Below are positions 14,106 through 26,215 of a stretch of DNA of 64,000 bases, in pieces (positions within the stretch are counted from its first letter, which is position 1; each line of letters begins with the position of its first letter). A program made the position numbers and the translations under genes. The stretch comes from Molossus alvarezi. Taxonomy: Eukaryota; Chordata; Mammalia; Chiroptera; Molossidae. The stretch lies in contig CM073896.1 of the NCBI GenBank assembly GCA_037176705.1, positions 27,416,708 to 27,480,707 on the forward strand, written 5' to 3'. Below the pieces are notes generated by a model, which saw nothing but the letters and a program-made list of their open reading frames with translations, made no database searches and was not told the DNA's origin.

Positions 14106-14690
14106 AACTGCTTCCTTGAGCGGATATTTTTGTGTTCAGCCGGTTCGAATCCTCCTCAGCAAGAGTAGAACTGAGGCACATGTCATAAGAAGGCACTCAC
14201 TCTGCATGCAGTAGGCATGTGATACATGCTTATTGAATTAGTATAAAGCTGAATGCTTAAAAATACAGTGGTTTCGCTTGAAACTTTAAAAAAAAGTAGA
14301 ACCGTGAGTAAAACAAAACCTCTACAATTAGTGTGAGAAAAAAATAATGAACTGAGTTAATTTTAGCTGTCTCCCGCCCCTCTTTTTTTTAAAAAAAGGA
14401 AAAATACAATTTGATAAGAGGGTATAAATTAGCAATGATTATCCCAAATAATGATAGTGATCTCCAAAATACAATCACAAGTTTTCATGATTATTAGGTA
14501 CTGTATTTAGCCTCCCTCCCTACCTCTTCTGCCCCCACTTAGTCTTTCTTTGTTTTTGGTATAGTTACAAGGAACCACATTAAGGTGACCAGAGTGGCTA
14601 TCTTCAATATCAGTATTCATAACCATGGGGACATAAGGTACCCCTTAAAAAAAAATCCCCTCACTTTGTTTTAAAATTGATACAAAGATG

Positions 14691-14927
14691 GTATTGTTTG
14701 GCTCCGCAGTTAGAGTGTTGGCCTGCAGTCCAGAGAGACCCAGGTTCGGTTCCGACTAAGGGCACGTACCTCGGTTGCAGTTTGTCCCCAGCCCTGGTTG
14801 GGTCATGCAGGTGGCAACCACTTGATGTGACCCTTTCAAGTCGATGTTTCCCTCTCTCTCCCTTCCAGTCTACCTGAACAAAAAGGTGGAAAAATGTCCT
14901 CTGATGAAGATTTAAAAAAACCAAAAT
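14691..14927 (+). repeat. Ves SINE, sense, altered 5' end
   Basis: Starts GTATTGTTTGGCTCCGCAG in place of the usual GCCCTGGCCGG head, then a typical body and tail. 10-bp TSDs TACAAAGATG at 14681-14690 and 14928-14937. Confidence 0.9.
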
Positions 14928-15445
14928 TACAAAGATGTTATTTAATGAGAAGCGTTTGGACCTTACTGGGCATCTTCCAGCAAACCCTCCATTAAGCTTG
15001 GTTTGACTTTTAGTAGACTAAACCATTTTTATGTCTTCTCTTGTCACCTGCTCTATAGTGTTTCTCACTTTTTCAAACGGAGAAACTTTCTCTTTGTTGA
15101 AAAATTGAGACCTCTAGGATTCGTTTTCCTTATGTGTGCATTTCATCGATTCCAGCCCCTTGTTGTTCCCTGTGTTTTAGAGTTAGGGCATCATGAGCCA
15201 GGGGTGAGGGGGCTCATGTGATAGGGAGAAGCGGCTCTTCTTACTCCAAACATGTCCTGTTTTGTTGTTTTTGTTTATACTGTTTTTTAAATTTCCCACG
15301 TGTCCTCATGGGTTTGGGCATCCATAATATAAATCTTTGTGTTCATATTTCCCAATGTTCCTCAGCTAGGTCACCAAACCCCGTTCAGAAAATTGAATTC
15401 AGTTTATTTGGAGAAGCTTTCCTCTCAAATAAAAGTCTGTGCATA

Positions 15446-15566
15446 CAGCAGTGGGCAAAAGTAGGTTTACAGATGTGCGTACACCAAACGGTTTATTCTT
15501 GTATGATTTATTAATTATTGTATTATTTCTTTGTGTTACAACTACAACCACTTTTGCCCACCCCTG
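15446..15566. mobile_element. Mariner-type MITE (121 bp) with TA target site
   Basis: Terminal inverted repeats: CAGCAGTGGGCAAAAGTAGG on the left and CTTTTGCCCACCCCTG on the right, with TA on both sides (15444-15445 and 15567-15568). No transposase, so non-autonomous. The short AT-rich centre is typical of Tc1/mariner MITEs. Confidence 0.8.
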
Positions 15567-15918
15567 TATATACCCACACAAACATCACGCACGCACATGC
15601 ACACAATTCTCCACCACTTTAGACTCTGAAATAATTGTACTCAGTAAAGGCTGTAAATTTGTCAGGGTGCAGTGTGTGGAACACCGACAGGTTCTTGTGT
15701 GGTGCTTACCGCCTTCCCATTTTGTGAGTAAGGAAACTGAAGCTGAAAGAGTCTCGCCCGCGGAGCCCACCCCGCAGCTCGGTGGAGACGCGTACCCAGG
15801 TCTTGCTGCTACACGCTCTGGCGGGACCTGTAGGCTGGAACCCTTGGGGGATGCGTGTTTTTTCAAGTGACACAGCATGCTGAGTTCTAAACGATGTTTA
15901 AACTTACAAATGTAGTAG

Positions 15919-16200
<282 letters not shown>

Positions 16201-16514
16201 TGACATTTTTTTATATCTCCTTGCAGAACAGAGATTTAAAAACATTAAGGCCTCCTTGTAGTTCTTTCCTTTGTTTGTTTTGTGCCCGTGTAGACACTGT
16301 TCTGGGGGGGGTAGTAGGATTTTTTTTGTTCTGTTACATGATGGGGGAAACTTTATTTAGGAGCACTGTGTGTACTCACTCCTGTATTAAAGGGACAGCA
16401 GCCACTTTTTAAAGTAAGTATTTCATGAAGCCTACTGATTTCACCTCCTTCCTTTATAGTTAATCACCCGCCATAGAGCTCGAGGAATCCTTCGGCCAGT
16501 TCTTCTCGTACAAG

Positions 16515-16835
16515 ATAGGCACCTTGTTCTGTAAAGGGCCGGGTAGTAAATATGTGAACGTGTATGGGCCACACCGTGTCTCTCTCAGCTTCTCAGCTCT
16601 GCTCTTGTAGCTTGAAAGCAGCCATAGCCACCACGGAACTAACAGATATCGCTGAGGTCCTGTGCAGCTTTATTTATAGACACCAAAACTTGAGTTTTGT
16701 GCAGTGTCCCTGTGTCACAAAATAGTCTTCTTATTTTACCCCAATCCTTTAAAAATATAAAACCCTCTCTTAGTTCACCGGTCATAAGGGGACAGGTAGC
16801 AGGCTGGCTAGGGTTCTTGGACTGGGGTTTTAACT
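16515..16835 (+). repeat. hAT-type DNA transposon relic
   Basis: Starts near TTCTGTAAAGGGCCGGGTAG, with GGGCCACACCGTGTCTC and AAGCAGCCATAG further on, then AAAAATATAAAACCCTCTCT near the 3' part. This is the same family as 46006-46201, and common in eutherian genomes. Subfamily not assigned. Confidence 0.6.
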
Positions 16836-17583
16836 CGGACCTAGCAGATTCAGCTTGCTTTGAGGAGACTGGCCGAAGAGCTGACATGCCATACAGGTTA
16901 TTTCTCCTGTTCTGTTTTCTTCTCAAGACACAGGGTAAATAATTTTGTGATATTTTTCTGCTTTTGTGAATTTTTGAAGTTCCTGTGTAGAGTCTCTCTG
17001 GATGAGATGTTAATCCAATTTGTGGTACAGATGTCTTTCCCTTTAGAAAATAAAAGGGATGTTGCCTCTGGCAAACTCTTAGTACACGTGCATCAATTTT
17101 TCCTCTCTTGCCCAGTGCAGACATTGCCAATCAATCACCACAGTCTTTCTCCCTGAGTTTAGATGTGGCTCCCAAATATTTTTCAAAATAGTGTTCCAGA
17201 CAACCTCAATCAATTGACTCAAGTTGGAACCTGTTTTCCACTCTTGATTTAAGAAGTCTGCTCAGACCGTAGCCTGCAGTGGCAAGGGGAAGTTAGTCAA
17301 GGCTGACTGTGGCATTCATCTTGCTTAGAGACTTGTCTGGGAGATTTCTGCTCATTTTTTCAGGCATCTGGAAATGCAGTGTCATATTTACACTTAAAGT
17401 TGCTTTTCTCAGAATTGTCAGTTAAAGTAATTCACTAACCATGGGTGGTTTTGACATCTCATTCTTTATATTTATTGGCCCATAAGAAAAATGCCCCCCA
17501 GCTCTGACTCATCTAAAGGAAAGTACACAAAGTGGCCCCCAAATATACCTGGATGCAAACTATTCAAGAGTTCTACATGTTTC

Positions 17584-17842
17584 GCCCTGGCCGGTTTGGC
17601 TCAGCGGTTAGAGCATCGGCCTGCGGTCCGGAGAGACCCAGGTTCGGTTCCCGCTAAGGGCACGTACTTCGGTTGCAGTTTGTCCCCGGCCCTGGTTGGT
17701 CGTGCGGTGGCAGCCACTCGATGTGTCCCTTTCACATTGGTGTTTCTCTCTCTCTGTCTCTTCCTCTCTCTCCCTCCCACTCTATCTGTACAAAAAATGG
17801 AGAAATGTCCTTGGGTGAGGATTAAAAAAAAAAAAAAAAAAA
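17584..17842 (+). repeat. Ves SINE, sense, full length with intact pol III boxes
   Basis: GCCCTGGCCGGTTTGGCTCA head, A-box-like TGGCTCAGCGG at 17597 and B-box GGTTCGGTTCC at 17641, CT-rich body, then CTTGGGTGAGGATTAAAA and a poly-A tail. Perfect 18-bp TSDs AAGAGTTCTACATGTTTC at 17566-17583 and 17843-17860. One of the youngest-looking copies. Confidence 0.96.
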
Positions 17843-19984
17843 AAGAGTTCTACATGTTTCTTGATCAAGAAAATGTCCTATGTATGAAAAAGTTCACCCT
17901 TGAGTCAGAGAATGAATTGGTTACTATGTTATCAAAATTCGAGGGAAAAAATTAGATTACGGATACAGTCTAAGCTCACAAAGACTTTTAAGTTTGCTTT
18001 GATGTTGGTTTCTAATCTGGACTACTTTTTCTAATTGTTCATACTTCTCTGCATACTGTTTGTGTCACAGAGATTAACTTTTTAATAGTACTATTAATAA
18101 TCAAATGCTCTTATTTTAAAAAAACATTCAATATCTGATTACCTTCGGATTGTGTGTTCTCCATCCCATTGCACATTTTTACGGGCCTCCCAACTTAATT
18201 TCATTTCCAGGATTGCTGCTAATTGATCATAATTTTGATTTTCTGGGTTGCGGTTAAGAAGTTGGAATACATGGTTGGAATGGCTCATTTCAGCATGTAC
18301 CCTTTCTCCATTCCAGAAATAACCACCCTTATTTTATTCTAGTGAGCTGGTTATTTTGCTGTATGTCAGTTCTTTGCCATAAAGTCTGCAAGAAAGCAGA
18401 AATGCGGGGGAAATGGGTCCCATAGAATGAATTTCTATCGCCTAGGAGAAGGCCATTCGATGACAGCTGCTTCCTCACTGTCCATCACTGGCCTTCTCTT
18501 CAGGGCCCGTTGCTGGGGCACAATACATGGAAGAAAGGACAGTAATGCCTTGTGGCTTTTACACTGTGGCATCTGCTACTTCTCTTTTGATTTTCTGGAA
18601 TGGGGATGGTGGTGGTGGGTAAGCAACCAGCTCCTCCTTTCCCCACCCCCATTCAGTTCCTTCAGAAATATCAGATAACAGCTGGTATCCTCGATTTGGC
18701 CCAGATTTCTCTGAGAGGCAAAGCAGACCATTTTCCCAAACTACATAGTACCATTTTTTGGTCTGTTTGTTCTTTCTGTGTATTTTTTATTTTTTTTTCA
18801 ATCAGATGTATTTTGTGTTCTTATCCTGCATCTTGAGCCAGTTCTCTTCTAGCTAGCGTTCAGAGTTACCTTTCGGAAGCTTCAGATAAGCCCTTTTGTT
18901 CTCTGGGATACTGTTCAATAAATCACCCTTCCTTCCGTCCACCCTGGGGGAAGGTGTCAGGGTAACCTTATAAAGCTCCTCCCTCATGTTACTTCTCACT
19001 CAACATTCTCTGGTATTTCCTGTTTCCCCATATCATTTGGCTGAACAAGGAAGGGCCTAGGATAGAAGCAGCAGCAGGAGAAAACCTGGGTGGGGCTGCT
19101 TTCAACTGACTGGCAGGTCAGAGCACAAGGGGGCCTTGGAGGCAGGTTCAGGGTGTTAGCCTGGGAGGAGCTGGCTGCTGCTGCTGCCTATGACGCCCCT
19201 GGTTGCAAGTCTCATGGGGACCCTTATTGTTTAGGAGAAAGAAAATTCACTCAAAAAAGAGATTCCCGAGGGCATACCCCAAGGAGGGTGCACTGGTGTA
19301 ACTGGAGTGCCCCGGGGCTAGTACTGTTCTCCGGTAGTCAGACGGTCCCTCACTGGCATGCTGATCTTGCCCCAGCGCCTGAGCTTCCGTCTCCTGGAGC
19401 TCATCTCGTCCTCCCTTCAGCCGAGGCCTTGCTGGGTGGTTCCAGCTTGGGTTGGGTTTCCCCCTTCTTTAAACTCTGGTCTTTTTACACATGGGAAACC
19501 ACAGACGTTTTGGGATTGAAGGCACCCATGTACAAGTCAGACTTAAGCCTTGCCCTCCAGTGAAAAAGTTGAGAGCAGTCATATAGTGTAGCTAAGATCA
19601 GGCAGTTAGAGATGTGACTCAAATTGTTGTCTTCTGATACCTACACCAAAACTCTTGTCGTGACCCGTTGCTTTCCTGTAGAGCGCTGCAGTAGACTAAT
19701 GAACATACATGATATATGCAGGTATACGGATGTTTGTGTACACCTTGAGTTGAGGTTTCTGTTGTTTCCCAAGCCACCACCTAGCATTTAGGATGTGTTT
19801 GGTAAATTTCCTAGTTATTGGAATATTGAAACAGTGAATCAAGTGCTATGAAGGGTGGTTTATTTAGCACTTTCTCTTGGGGCGTCCTAATAGCATTAGC
19901 CCAGTAGGGTTTTGTGCAGATGGATCCTGTGTTGAATAAGTGACAAATATTCAGTATTTCTGCAGTGAGGGAAGCAGAGTCCCT

Positions 19985-20140
19985 CAGGCACTTTCAAACC
20001 TGGTGGCATCAGAATCACAAGGGGAGTGAGTTAGTAATATAGGTTCTGGGACTCACTTCAGACCTATCAGGTCAGTGTTCAGAGGTGAGGCACAGGAATC
20101 TTTTAAAATGCTTCCCAGGTGATTTGTGACAGCAAGTCTA
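19985..20140 (+). repeat. MER20-like hAT relic
   Basis: GGCATCAGAATCACAAGGGG, GCACAGGAATCTTTTAAAAT and TTCCCAGGTGATT follow the order seen in MER20-type elements. Diverged, ends unclear. Confidence 0.45.
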
Positions 20141-21369
20141 AGACCTAGCACTTTGGAATCACCAAAATGTACCCTTTTTTGAATAGGCAGATTTTCTAAA
20201 TATTCAACAATTTTGCATGCAAAGTTTAGTTTGTCTTTAGCTTTTATGTTTTTAATCCTCTTGTGGATAATTCTTTTAACCAGAATAAAACCATGCTTTT
20301 TCTTGAGCATGCTGAATGATAGTCTAGCATTTAGAGTAAAAAGTAGTTCATACAGTCTTCACTTTTTTAAAAAGGCGGCTCAGAAATTAGAAATACTAAA
20401 TATTCACCTAATTCAAAAAGGTATTTTAAGTTGTGGAATTCGTAAGTAAAGCCTCAAGATGGTTATTTTCTTCTCCTGAGGACCACTCTTTTCTCAGCTT
20501 ACCTTGCTGGTGACATCATACCATTTATGGACTGGATGGGAGGCAGTCAAGACAGGTAAAGCCTGCCCATGTTGTCCCTAACATTGAGATGGCAATGGAA
20601 ATGAACTATTACAATATTTTTAACTGTTAGTATTAGGGAGGGTAGAGGAAAGGTACCACATGTACAATTCAGACATTTGGGAGGTGGGGGAATCTCATGC
20701 CCATGTCAGAAATTGTTTGCTGGGTGGGAGTGAGGGGCGAGGGTTCTCATCAGAGCCCCTAGTCCCCGGCAGGAACTCTTTCATTTTGTGGACTGTTGGG
20801 CACCAGTGATTGTGACTACTGCGTTAAGTCTTCGTGTTATTTCTCTACTTATTTTGGTTTTAGGGAGAGTTAAGTATTGATAAAATCTAAATACTTGTGA
20901 AACATTTATGGCTTAAAGCCAATACTTTTGAACTTTTTCCTAGGTTAATGGTATCAGACTTAAATTCATGATTAGGAGAGTAAAACTGTTTATTTCCAAA
21001 ATTACTTACAGACTTTTTTTTCTCCATTAAGTACTGTGACTAGGTAATTGTCACCCACAGTGAAATAGATGCCTTGTCTTTCAGGCATCTCTCCTGGCTC
21101 CTCCCTCTTCTGCAACAGGCCTAGGAAGCTTCATTATTCCCCCAAATGGGCTTATTTTATCTGGAAAGTAGGAGCTATTATATCAAGGACTAGAACTCTT
21201 CATTGTTACTGATACCTCCTAGGAATTCATCTCTTCTCTGCCCTTCAAAAGAAAAAATCTTGTCTGCAAGTCATCCTCCCAGCATAGGAAAAGTACCTCA
21301 ATTTGGTTTTAATTAAATGCATCTTTTTCTTAATCATTCAGACCAGGCTAAATTTTACCTTTGCTTAAA

Positions 21370-21745
21370 AATCCATTGATAACTCCTGAGAGTATTATGC
21401 TAAGTGAAATACGTCAGATGGAAAAGGACAAAACCGAATGATTCTACTCATATGTGGAATACAGAACAAAAAGTAACAAACAAGCTAATAAAGTGAACAG
21501 AAACAAACTCACAGATACAAACAACAGAATGGTGGTTACCAGAGGGGGAAGGGGGTGGTGGGAGGGCAGAGTGGGTAAAGGGGTCAAATATATGGTAACG
21601 GATGCAAACTAGACTTCAGGTGGTAAGCACACAATAGAGAGTGCACAGATCTTGTACACCTTAAAATTATATAATGTTAACCCATGTTACACGAGTAAAT
21701 TTAATTAAAAATTGATATACATTAATGTGAAATTTCTTAAATAAA
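21370..21745 (+). repeat. L1 LINE 3'-end fragment, sense
   Basis: AGTATTATGCTAAGTGAAAT, CTCATATGTGGAATAC, GGTGGTTACCAGAGGGGGAA and CTTGTACACCTTAAAATTAT are in the order of the L1 3' region, with an A-rich end. 5'-truncated. Confidence 0.75.
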
Positions 21746-22029
21746 AATAATTAAACCACTTTACATAAGGAGAAAGTCTGTTATAAGAAACTTGAGATAT
21801 TCATTATAATCAGGTCTGTTCCTTAAAGTCTTTAGTTGGAGAGTAAGTAAAACTCAGAAACCTTCATTCTAGGCTACTAGATTTGGTTAAATTTATACCT
21901 TTTCCTAACTAGCTTATCCTTTTCTCAATTAGTAAATGTCAGGTTTGCAGATCTTTTTTTTTTTTTTTTAGCATGGACTTTATCTTTAATATGGGAGGAA
22001 TATAGCACTACTTTTTTGAGATCCTACCC

Positions 22030-22130
22030 TCCCTGACAGTGCTGCTGTCATTTAACTGGCTCTGTGATCTTGGACAAGATGTTGGTCTTTAAATTTCCAT
22101 TTGTATCTATAAAATGAATGAGTTTACTTA
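22030..22130 (+). repeat. MIR-like SINE relic
   Basis: GGCTCTGTGATCTTGGACAA followed by ATCTATAAAATGAATGAG resembles the MIR centre. Confidence 0.45.
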
Positions 22131-23060
22131 TCACTGAGAATATTTCTTACCTTAAAAAAAACACCAAAAAAACGTTTCAAGGCCTGCCAAATTGCATGTT
22201 AAGAAAAGATGTGACTATTGTTAATGAACTCTCACTTGACATGGCGATTCTGCCCTTCTGCCACCGTTGAAGTTCAGTAGCCACAGTGAAGTGTGGGCTA
22301 GGGAACACTTTTCAGCCCAGCATTCTTTTTGGTACTGGGTCATCGGGATGCGGTTGGTTATTATTTATCCTTGTAAGTTGTCCTTTCATTAAATTTAGTT
22401 TTGACCATTGGTAGCTATTCTGTAGATGCTGCCTGGAGGTGGAATGCAGGTGAAACCCAGCTCCGCGCTGGCCACCTGGTAGATGCTCTGCCAGAGTATG
22501 TGCAGCACCATTCTGGGGTGTCTGAGATAAATGGGTTTTCTAGTAGCAGCGATGCCGAGAGTTCATGCTTTTGTAGGGAAGTTTGCAGGCAGATGTGAAC
22601 TATGTGGAGTTAGCTAGAGAAGAGAGCACGGACTGGGGAGTCACGCGGCTATGAGCCTGAGCAGTTAGGGGTCACAGAAGGTAGGCGTGCCATGCCAAGG
22701 AGTCGTGGTTTTATGTTGTAGGTGAGGGAGAAGTGCTGAAGAGTCCTGAGCAGAGCAAAGATGGGATTGGACTTGAGTCTTTATTAGGAGGGGAAGGTCT
22801 GCTTTGTATCCGAGCTCCCTGTCTCTGAGCATGTCCAGCTGCCGCCTGCTGTTCCTTTGGCTTGTGAGGCTGACGTTATTTTCCATGAAGGTACAAAGTG
22901 TAGATGCTTGCTGAGGAAGTGTGGGCTTCACACACAAAGCATCTCCTGTAAAGTACCCCTCAGTTCAAAATGTAGGTCTTACCTTTTGACCTTGACCAGA
23001 TTTGGAAAATTTGGAAGTAATAGTCTGAAGGATAGGCTGCACATTAACTGACAATTCTTT

Positions 23061-23281
23061 AAAATGTTTTTATTGATTGATTGATTGATTTTTTTTAGAG
23101 AGAGAGGAAGGGAGAGAGATGGAAATGGCGATATGAGAAACATGGATCATCTGCCTCCTGCACGCCCCCTACTGGGGATCGAACCCGCAACCCCGGCATG
23201 TGCCCTGATTGGGAATCAAACTGGGACCTCTCAGTCCATGGGACAACACTCAGTCCACTGAGCCACACTGGCCAGGCATAG
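23061..23281 (-). repeat. Ves-type SINE, antisense, vespertilionid-like variant
   Basis: TTTTATTGATTGATTGATT start, GA-rich body, CCCCCTACTGGGGATCGAAC, then GAGCCACACTGGCCAGGCA. This differs from the CCTCACCCGAGGA copies and looks like the older vespertilionid Ves form. Short flanking CTGACAA at 23048-23054 and 23282-23288. Confidence 0.85.
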
Positions 23282-24969
23282 CTGACAACTTTTGAGATGT
23301 TAGCCTAAATTGTTTAGCTGGTCAAAGCTCTGTTTGTGGGGGGGACAAAAAGTATAAAAAATACGTATCAGGAGTGGAGGCAAAAATGAAAATCTTGAGT
23401 AAGCAATTTCTTTTCCTTTTTAAAAATACAGACTGAGAGCATGTTTTTCTAACTTCATTTTTAACCCATGGTCTGGAGCTCTCTAGGGCCGTGTGCCAGG
23501 TTTTAACAGTACTGTATATTTATTTCTACATCTGATTACCAAAAACTCTTCAGTGCATTTAAATAAAATCTGTACCTATTCTGAGTCCAGTTTGCACAGT
23601 CCTTATTTGAAACGAGGGGTAACGGATATGTTTTGAATCATGTGTTATTTGGATAAGGCCCATCATGTGTTTTGTAGACAGCTCCATTGTGAGCTTTGAT
23701 TTGTTGTTGTTGTTTGTTTGTTTTAAACATACAAAGCCCCAGAGGTGGTTCCTCGTCTGGGACAGTCTAGAGAGTGTGGGTAAGGGGCCTAGTGGGGCCC
23801 AGACCTTGGTTGTTCCGACTTTGGCTTGTTGTGTTATTCCTGCTCCTCCGAAGCTCGAGGATCAGACACTTGAAAAATCTCAGGATAGTAACTGGGCATT
23901 CTATGATGGCTTTTCTGTAGATGTTTTCCCACAGTCGTGGGAGTGGCCGAGCCTGCACAGAGGGAAGGTTGAGGAGGGGCAGTTCCTGGTGGCAGTGTCC
24001 TGGCTTGCTTCCTGCCCATCCCCACTTGCAAGCCATGGAGTGTGGTGGTGGGAGAGTCTTGGCTGTTGACTAAACTCATCTTTTTTTTTTTTTTTTTTTA
24101 AAGAGTGAGTTTATGGATCATTCTCTTACCCAATCATGCCTCCACCTTTCTTGCCTGTTTCATAAAAGGGCATCAGCGGAGGCATTTCTGCCAGGCACTG
24201 TTGGCGCTTGTCTGCCTGGTTTTCCTACTGCTCTTTAAGGATAGAGCAGGGCTTGACTTTTAGTTATGATTCAGGACTAGGTCAGTTGGTGGCTTCAGTC
24301 TGTCCAAAAGCTAGTTTGAGAGGTTAAGATAGTTGTGCTAACTTCTGAAGAAGGGTCTCTTAATTCCTTACTGTGTCTGCTTTTTGTAGTGTTTTGTGGG
24401 GCTTTTATCCTTTTACTTGTCTGGATTCAAAAACAATCATCTCTCGTACATAGGCAAATACTCCCTTCGGTCCATGAAATGAAGCTCCGGTTAAGGGACT
24501 TTTTCAAAAAAAATGACATAGTTAATAGTACTTACTACCGGGACCAGAAATAAAACGCTGGCTCCCGCCTGTAGCTTTTACTGTTTTTAGATTCCATCTC
24601 ACATGATCACCATTAAGGTTGTAGATACCACCACTGTAAACAAACTAGATGTGCTCTTGGGGACCTGAGTTTGGGGCTTTTCATGTCGTGAGACTTTCTG
24701 AATCGATCTGTGTTCGGCACGAGGGTGTGGAGCTGTGCCTAGTGGTGGAAAACTCTGCTGTCTTCCAGGCTGAGCACTTCACACAGCCAGACCTCCAGTA
24801 TGAGAAGAAAACAAGTGTCTGGAGGTCATGTTAAGCAGATCGGTGAGTTAACATCGAATACTTTCAACCATAAAGATACATTAAAGAAAAAAGTATGTTA
24901 GTGGTAATTGGACAGTAAAAGAGTGAGTAACTTTCTGAATCTCTGCTTTATAGGAGACTACCTATTCTT

Positions 24970-25190
24970 TAAAAAATATTTTTTTTTCCTATATTGGTTT
25001 TAGAGAGGGGGAGAGAGAGAGAGAGAGAGAGAGAAACATCAGTGACAGAGAACATTGATTGGCCGCCTCCTACATGTCCCTCATTAGGGATTTGGCCCAC
25101 AACCTGGTCATGTGCCCTGACTGGGAATCAAACCGGTGACCTCTTTGTGCATGGGTCGACGCTCAACCACTGAGCCACACTGGCTGGGCA
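24970..25190 (-). repeat. Ves-type SINE, antisense
   Basis: AAAAAATATTTTTTTTTCC head, a (GA)n run, and GAGCCACACTGGCTGGGCA end. 16-bp TSDs GAGACTACC(T/C)ATTCTT at 24954-24969 and 25191-25206, one mismatch. Confidence 0.92.
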
Positions 25191-25320
25191 GAGACTACCC
25201 ATTCTTCAAGAATTTTTTTCCCCTGGTAGGTTCTTGCAGGCCATAGATGCTAGTTTAAAAAATACAGCAGCGTGTGTTAGTCTCTAAATTAGTGTGGACT
25301 CTTTAGAAAAGCACATGTGG

Positions 25321-25596
25321 GCCCTGGCCGGTTTGGCTCAGCGGTTAGAGCGTCCGCCTGCAGTCCGTAGAGACCCGGGTTCGGTTCCCGCTAAGGGGAT
25401 GTACCTCGGTTGCAGTTTGTCCCCGGCCCTGGTTGGTCGTGCGGGTGGCAGCCACTCGATATGTCCCTTTCACATCGATGTTTCCCTCTCTCTCTCTTCC
25501 TCTCTCTCCCTCCTACTCTGTCTGTACAAAAAATGGAAAAATGTCCTCGGATGAGGATTAAAAAAAAATAATAATAAAAATAAAAATAAAAAATAA
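25321..25596 (+). repeat. Ves SINE, sense, first of a double insertion
   Basis: GCCCTGGCCGGTTTGGCTCA head, typical body, CCTCGGATGAGGATTAAAA and a long A-rich, T-interrupted tail. TSD copies AAAAGCACATGTGG at 25307-25320 and 25597-25610. Confidence 0.95.
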
Positions 25597-25610
25597 AAAA
25601 GCACATGTGG

Positions 25611-25860
25611 GCCCTGGCCGGGTTGGCTCAGCGGTTAGAGCATTGACCTGCGGTCCAGAGAGACCTGGGTTCGGTTCCCACTAAGGGCATGTACCTCAGT
25701 TGCAGTTTGTCCCCGGCCCTGGTTGGTCGTGCGGGTGGCGGCCACTCGATGTGTCCCTTTCTCGTCGATGTTTCTCTCTCTGTCTCTTCCTCTCTCTCCC
25801 TCCCACTCTATCTGAACAGAAAATGAAAAAATGTCCTCGGGTGAGGATAAAAGAAAAAAG
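25611..25860 (+). repeat. Ves SINE, sense, second of a double insertion
   Basis: Starts straight after the second copy of AAAAGCACATGTGG and ends before a third copy at 25861-25874. It differs from its neighbour at many body positions (for example CATTGACCTGCGGTCCAGAG against CGTCCGCCTGCAGTCCGTAG), so it is not a recent tandem duplicate. Confidence 0.95.
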
Positions 25861-26099
25861 AAAAGCACATGTGGTCCACTTTTCTCTCACTCCTACCTCT
25901 GCCAGATTTTCCTGGCGTTGCCTTTAACATCAGTTCTCAGCCACAGGTAGTGCAGCAGAATTACTTGTGGAGTTTTTACTTCTGGAAGTTTCTTGACATA
26001 TTATTTATGGGCATGCAAGAGGGGGGGCTCTACATTTTTTAAAACAATACAGGAAATCTGGTCCCCCCCACCCCTGTGAAGAACTCCTTTGAATACTGC

Positions 26100-26215
26100 A
26101 TCTCGGGATTTGGAGTCACAAGTCCTAGATTTGAATTCTGCTTTGGTTCTCTTGGTCTCGTTTTCTCATTTATAAAATGGTAGAGATGGTGCCAGGCTAT
26201 ACAGTTACTGACCTG
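26100..26215 (+). repeat. MIR-like SINE relic
   Basis: GGAGTCACAAGTCCTAGATT, then GTTTTCTCATTTATAAAATG. Diverged. Confidence 0.5.

Noticed and set aside
16639..17130. 163-codon open frame, minus strand
   Set aside because: Overlaps a hAT relic for its 3' part and has no recognisable domain.
17584..17660. tRNA gene-like A and B boxes
   Set aside because: Part of Ves SINEs, which derive from a tRNA. No full cloverleaf with acceptor stem, and the same head recurs at each copy.
19090..19563. 157-codon open frame, plus strand, in GC-richer DNA
   Set aside because: Residue pattern is not protein-like and no family is recognised. GC-rich DNA has fewer stops.
25938..26085. MER20-like stretch (GCAGCAGAATTACTTGTGGA)
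   Set aside because: Only one short segment fits; too eroded to annotate.
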